DNA of 64,000 nucleotides from DASUUI01 sp964577965 (GTDB lineage: Bacteria > Gemmatimonadota > Gemmatimonadetes > Gemmatimonadales > Gemmatimonadaceae): positions 1 through 64,000 of the forward strand of contig CAZOAT010000003.1 in the NCBI GenBank assembly GCA_964577965.1, given 5' to 3'. The notes beneath the pieces are model-generated. The model ran no database searches and was not told the origin of the DNA. It saw only the letters and a program-made list of their open reading frames with translations. This document shows positions 63,035 to 64,000 of this stretch, piece after piece (position 1 is the first letter of the stretch; every line of letters begins with the position of its first letter). The position numbers and the translations under genes are program-made.

Positions 63035-64000
63035 GTGCTCAGATTCCCTGCCGCAGCCCTGCTATCGCTCGCCGCCTGCGCGCCGGCCGTGACGACCACG
63101 ATTACCGCCGATGCGGGTCGGTCCGCAGCAGCAGCGGCTGCCGATTCGCTGGCGACCGAATACGTGGCGGCTGTGTTCGAGCGGAACCCCCATAGCGCCA
63201 CGACCGCCGGCTATCCCGGCGCCGATCACGGCCGGATGCCGGACAATTCGCTCGCGGCCCTGCGCGCGTGGGAGGCGCGCGAGGACGCATGGCTGGCTGC
63301 GGCCGGCCGGACCGATCCGGCCCTGCTCCAGGGCACGGCGTCGGGTCGCACGCTGGCGATCCTCACAGAGCTGCTGGAGGCGTCGCGCGACTCCCGAGTC
63401 TGCCGGCAGGAGTTGTGGCACGTGAGCCCGACGTATACGGGATGGCAGGCCGTATTCGCGTTCGTCCCGACGGTTCAACCGGTCGGGAGCGAACGGGCGC
63501 GGAACGATGTGCTGTCGCGGTTCGCGCAGTTCCCGCGCTACCTCGACACCGAGATCGAGAACCTGCGCGAGGGAATGCGCCTCGGTTATCTCGCGCCGCG
63601 CACCGGGGTGGAGAGCGTCATCGCCCAGCTCGACGCGCTGCTGGCGGGCGGGGTGGACGCATCTCCCTTCATCAGCCCGGCAGCCCGCGATACCGCAGCG
63701 CCTCCGCAGTTCAGGCAGCGGCTCACCGCGATCATCGGCGCGGAAATCTTTCCGGCCATCGAGCGGTATCGTGACTTCCTGCGCGAGGAGTACCTGCCGG
63801 TCGCACGGCCAACCGGGGCCGTGGCGGACGTCCCGGGTGGCGCGCAGTGCTACGAAGCGAGGATCCGCGCATTCACCACCCTGAGGATGACGCCTCGGGA
63901 GATCCACGAGACGGGGCTGCGACAGGGAGCGACGATCCGTACCGAAATGGAGGAGATCGCCCGCCGGAGCTTCGGAACCGACGACGTGGGCTCGGTGCTG
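63035..64000 (+). CDS. DUF885 family lipoprotein, 5' part (runs off the right edge)
   Basis: From the GTG at 63035 a single frame stays open for 322 codons to the end of the window. It begins with a lipoprotein signal (L-A-A-C at about 12-15) and shows YVAAVFERNPHSATTAGYPGADHGRMPD and, later, GGAQCYEARIRAFTTLRMTPREIHETGLRQGATIRTEMEEIA, the GA-x-YY-TTL/HELG pattern of DUF885 proteins, which are presumed metallo-peptidase-like. Preceded by an AGGAG nine bases upstream; divergent from the M14 gene. Confidence 0.8.
   Translation, partial: MLRFPAAALLSLAACAPAVTTTITADAGRSAAAAAADSLATEYVAAVFERNPHSATTAGYPGADHGRMPDNSLAALRAWEAREDAWLAAAGRTDPALLQGTASGRTLAILTELLEASRDSRVCRQELWHVSPTYTGWQAVFAFVPTVQPVGSERARNDVLSRFAQFPRYLDTEIENLREGMRLGYLAPRTGVESVIAQLDALLAGGVDASPFISPAARDTAAPPQFRQRLTAIIGAEIFPAIERYRDFLREEYLPVARPTGAVADVPGGAQCYEARIRAFTTLRMTPREIHETGLRQGATIRTEMEEIARRSFGTDDVGSVL

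Overview
The window is GC-rich, gene-dense chromosomal DNA from a Gram-negative, probably aerobic bacterium. It shows outer-membrane hallmarks (SurA-type chaperones, two TonB-dependent receptors, a heptosyltransferase, many lipoproteins), large Ser/Thr kinase signalling, secreted peptidases and frequent GTG starts with ATGA/GTGA/TGATG overlaps. The mixture fits Gemmatimonadota best, but that is inferred from gene style, not from a marker phylogeny. There is no rRNA, transposase, phage gene or CRISPR array; it reads as core chromosome. LAYOUT. 1-8.9 kb (minus): DUF58 and BatA-like proteins, Mfd, then two parvulin-type chaperones (a PpiC lipoprotein and SurA), with what looks like the first codons of pdxA at the left edge. 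9-9.9 kb (minus): an ArsR-type repressor overlapping an SdpI-like membrane protein, with a palindrome lying exactly in the promoter spacer. 9.9-20.4 kb (plus): a nearly gapless run: lepA, waaF-like, ROK glucokinase, PfkB kinase, a STAS-HATPase protein, a STAS-winged-helix protein, a small unknown, a trans-sulfuration enzyme, ftsE, ftsX and an EnvC-like activator, followed by nfo. 21.4-25 kb (minus): a metal-receptor-like TonB locus. 25-29 kb (plus): malic enzyme-phosphotransacetylase and ATP-PEP carboxykinase. 29.1-32.4 kb (plus): a small AhpD-fold protein coupled to an AhpD-like protein interrupted by an in-frame TGA that reads as selenocysteine, then HD hydrolase, DinB-like protein and a lipoprotein. 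32.4-37.5 kb (minus): 4-hydroxyphenylpyruvate dioxygenase, homogentisate dioxygenase and acetoacetyl-CoA ligase, consistent with tyrosine breakdown. 37.6-48.9 kb: PP2C phosphatase, GlsB-like protein, UvrA, SDR, tRNA-Asn, kinase-TPR protein, VanX-like dipeptidase, Spy-like protein. 48.9-54.3 kb: thioesterase, UppS, winged-helix regulator, membrane protein, SRPBCC protein, PfpI protein, DNA polymerase delta-prime, MoaC, tRNA-Lys. 54.5-64 kb: FecA-like receptor with a palindrome over its -35 box, purK/purE/rnhB/rplS, a secreted M14 peptidase and the start of a DUF885 lipoprotein. MAIN DISCOVERIES. (1) Positions 29406-29984 encode one continuous AhpD/carboxymuconolactone-decarboxylase protein whose catalytic motif is E-x11-C-x2-U-x3-H, with the TGA at the second (peroxidatic) cysteine and a bacterial SECIS-like hairpin at the expected distance. 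(2) Positions 14750-16536 carry a partner-switching-like module in which a STAS-HATPase protein is coupled to a STAS protein fused to a winged helix, with no sigma factor or PP2C beside it, inside the string that also holds ftsEX-envC.
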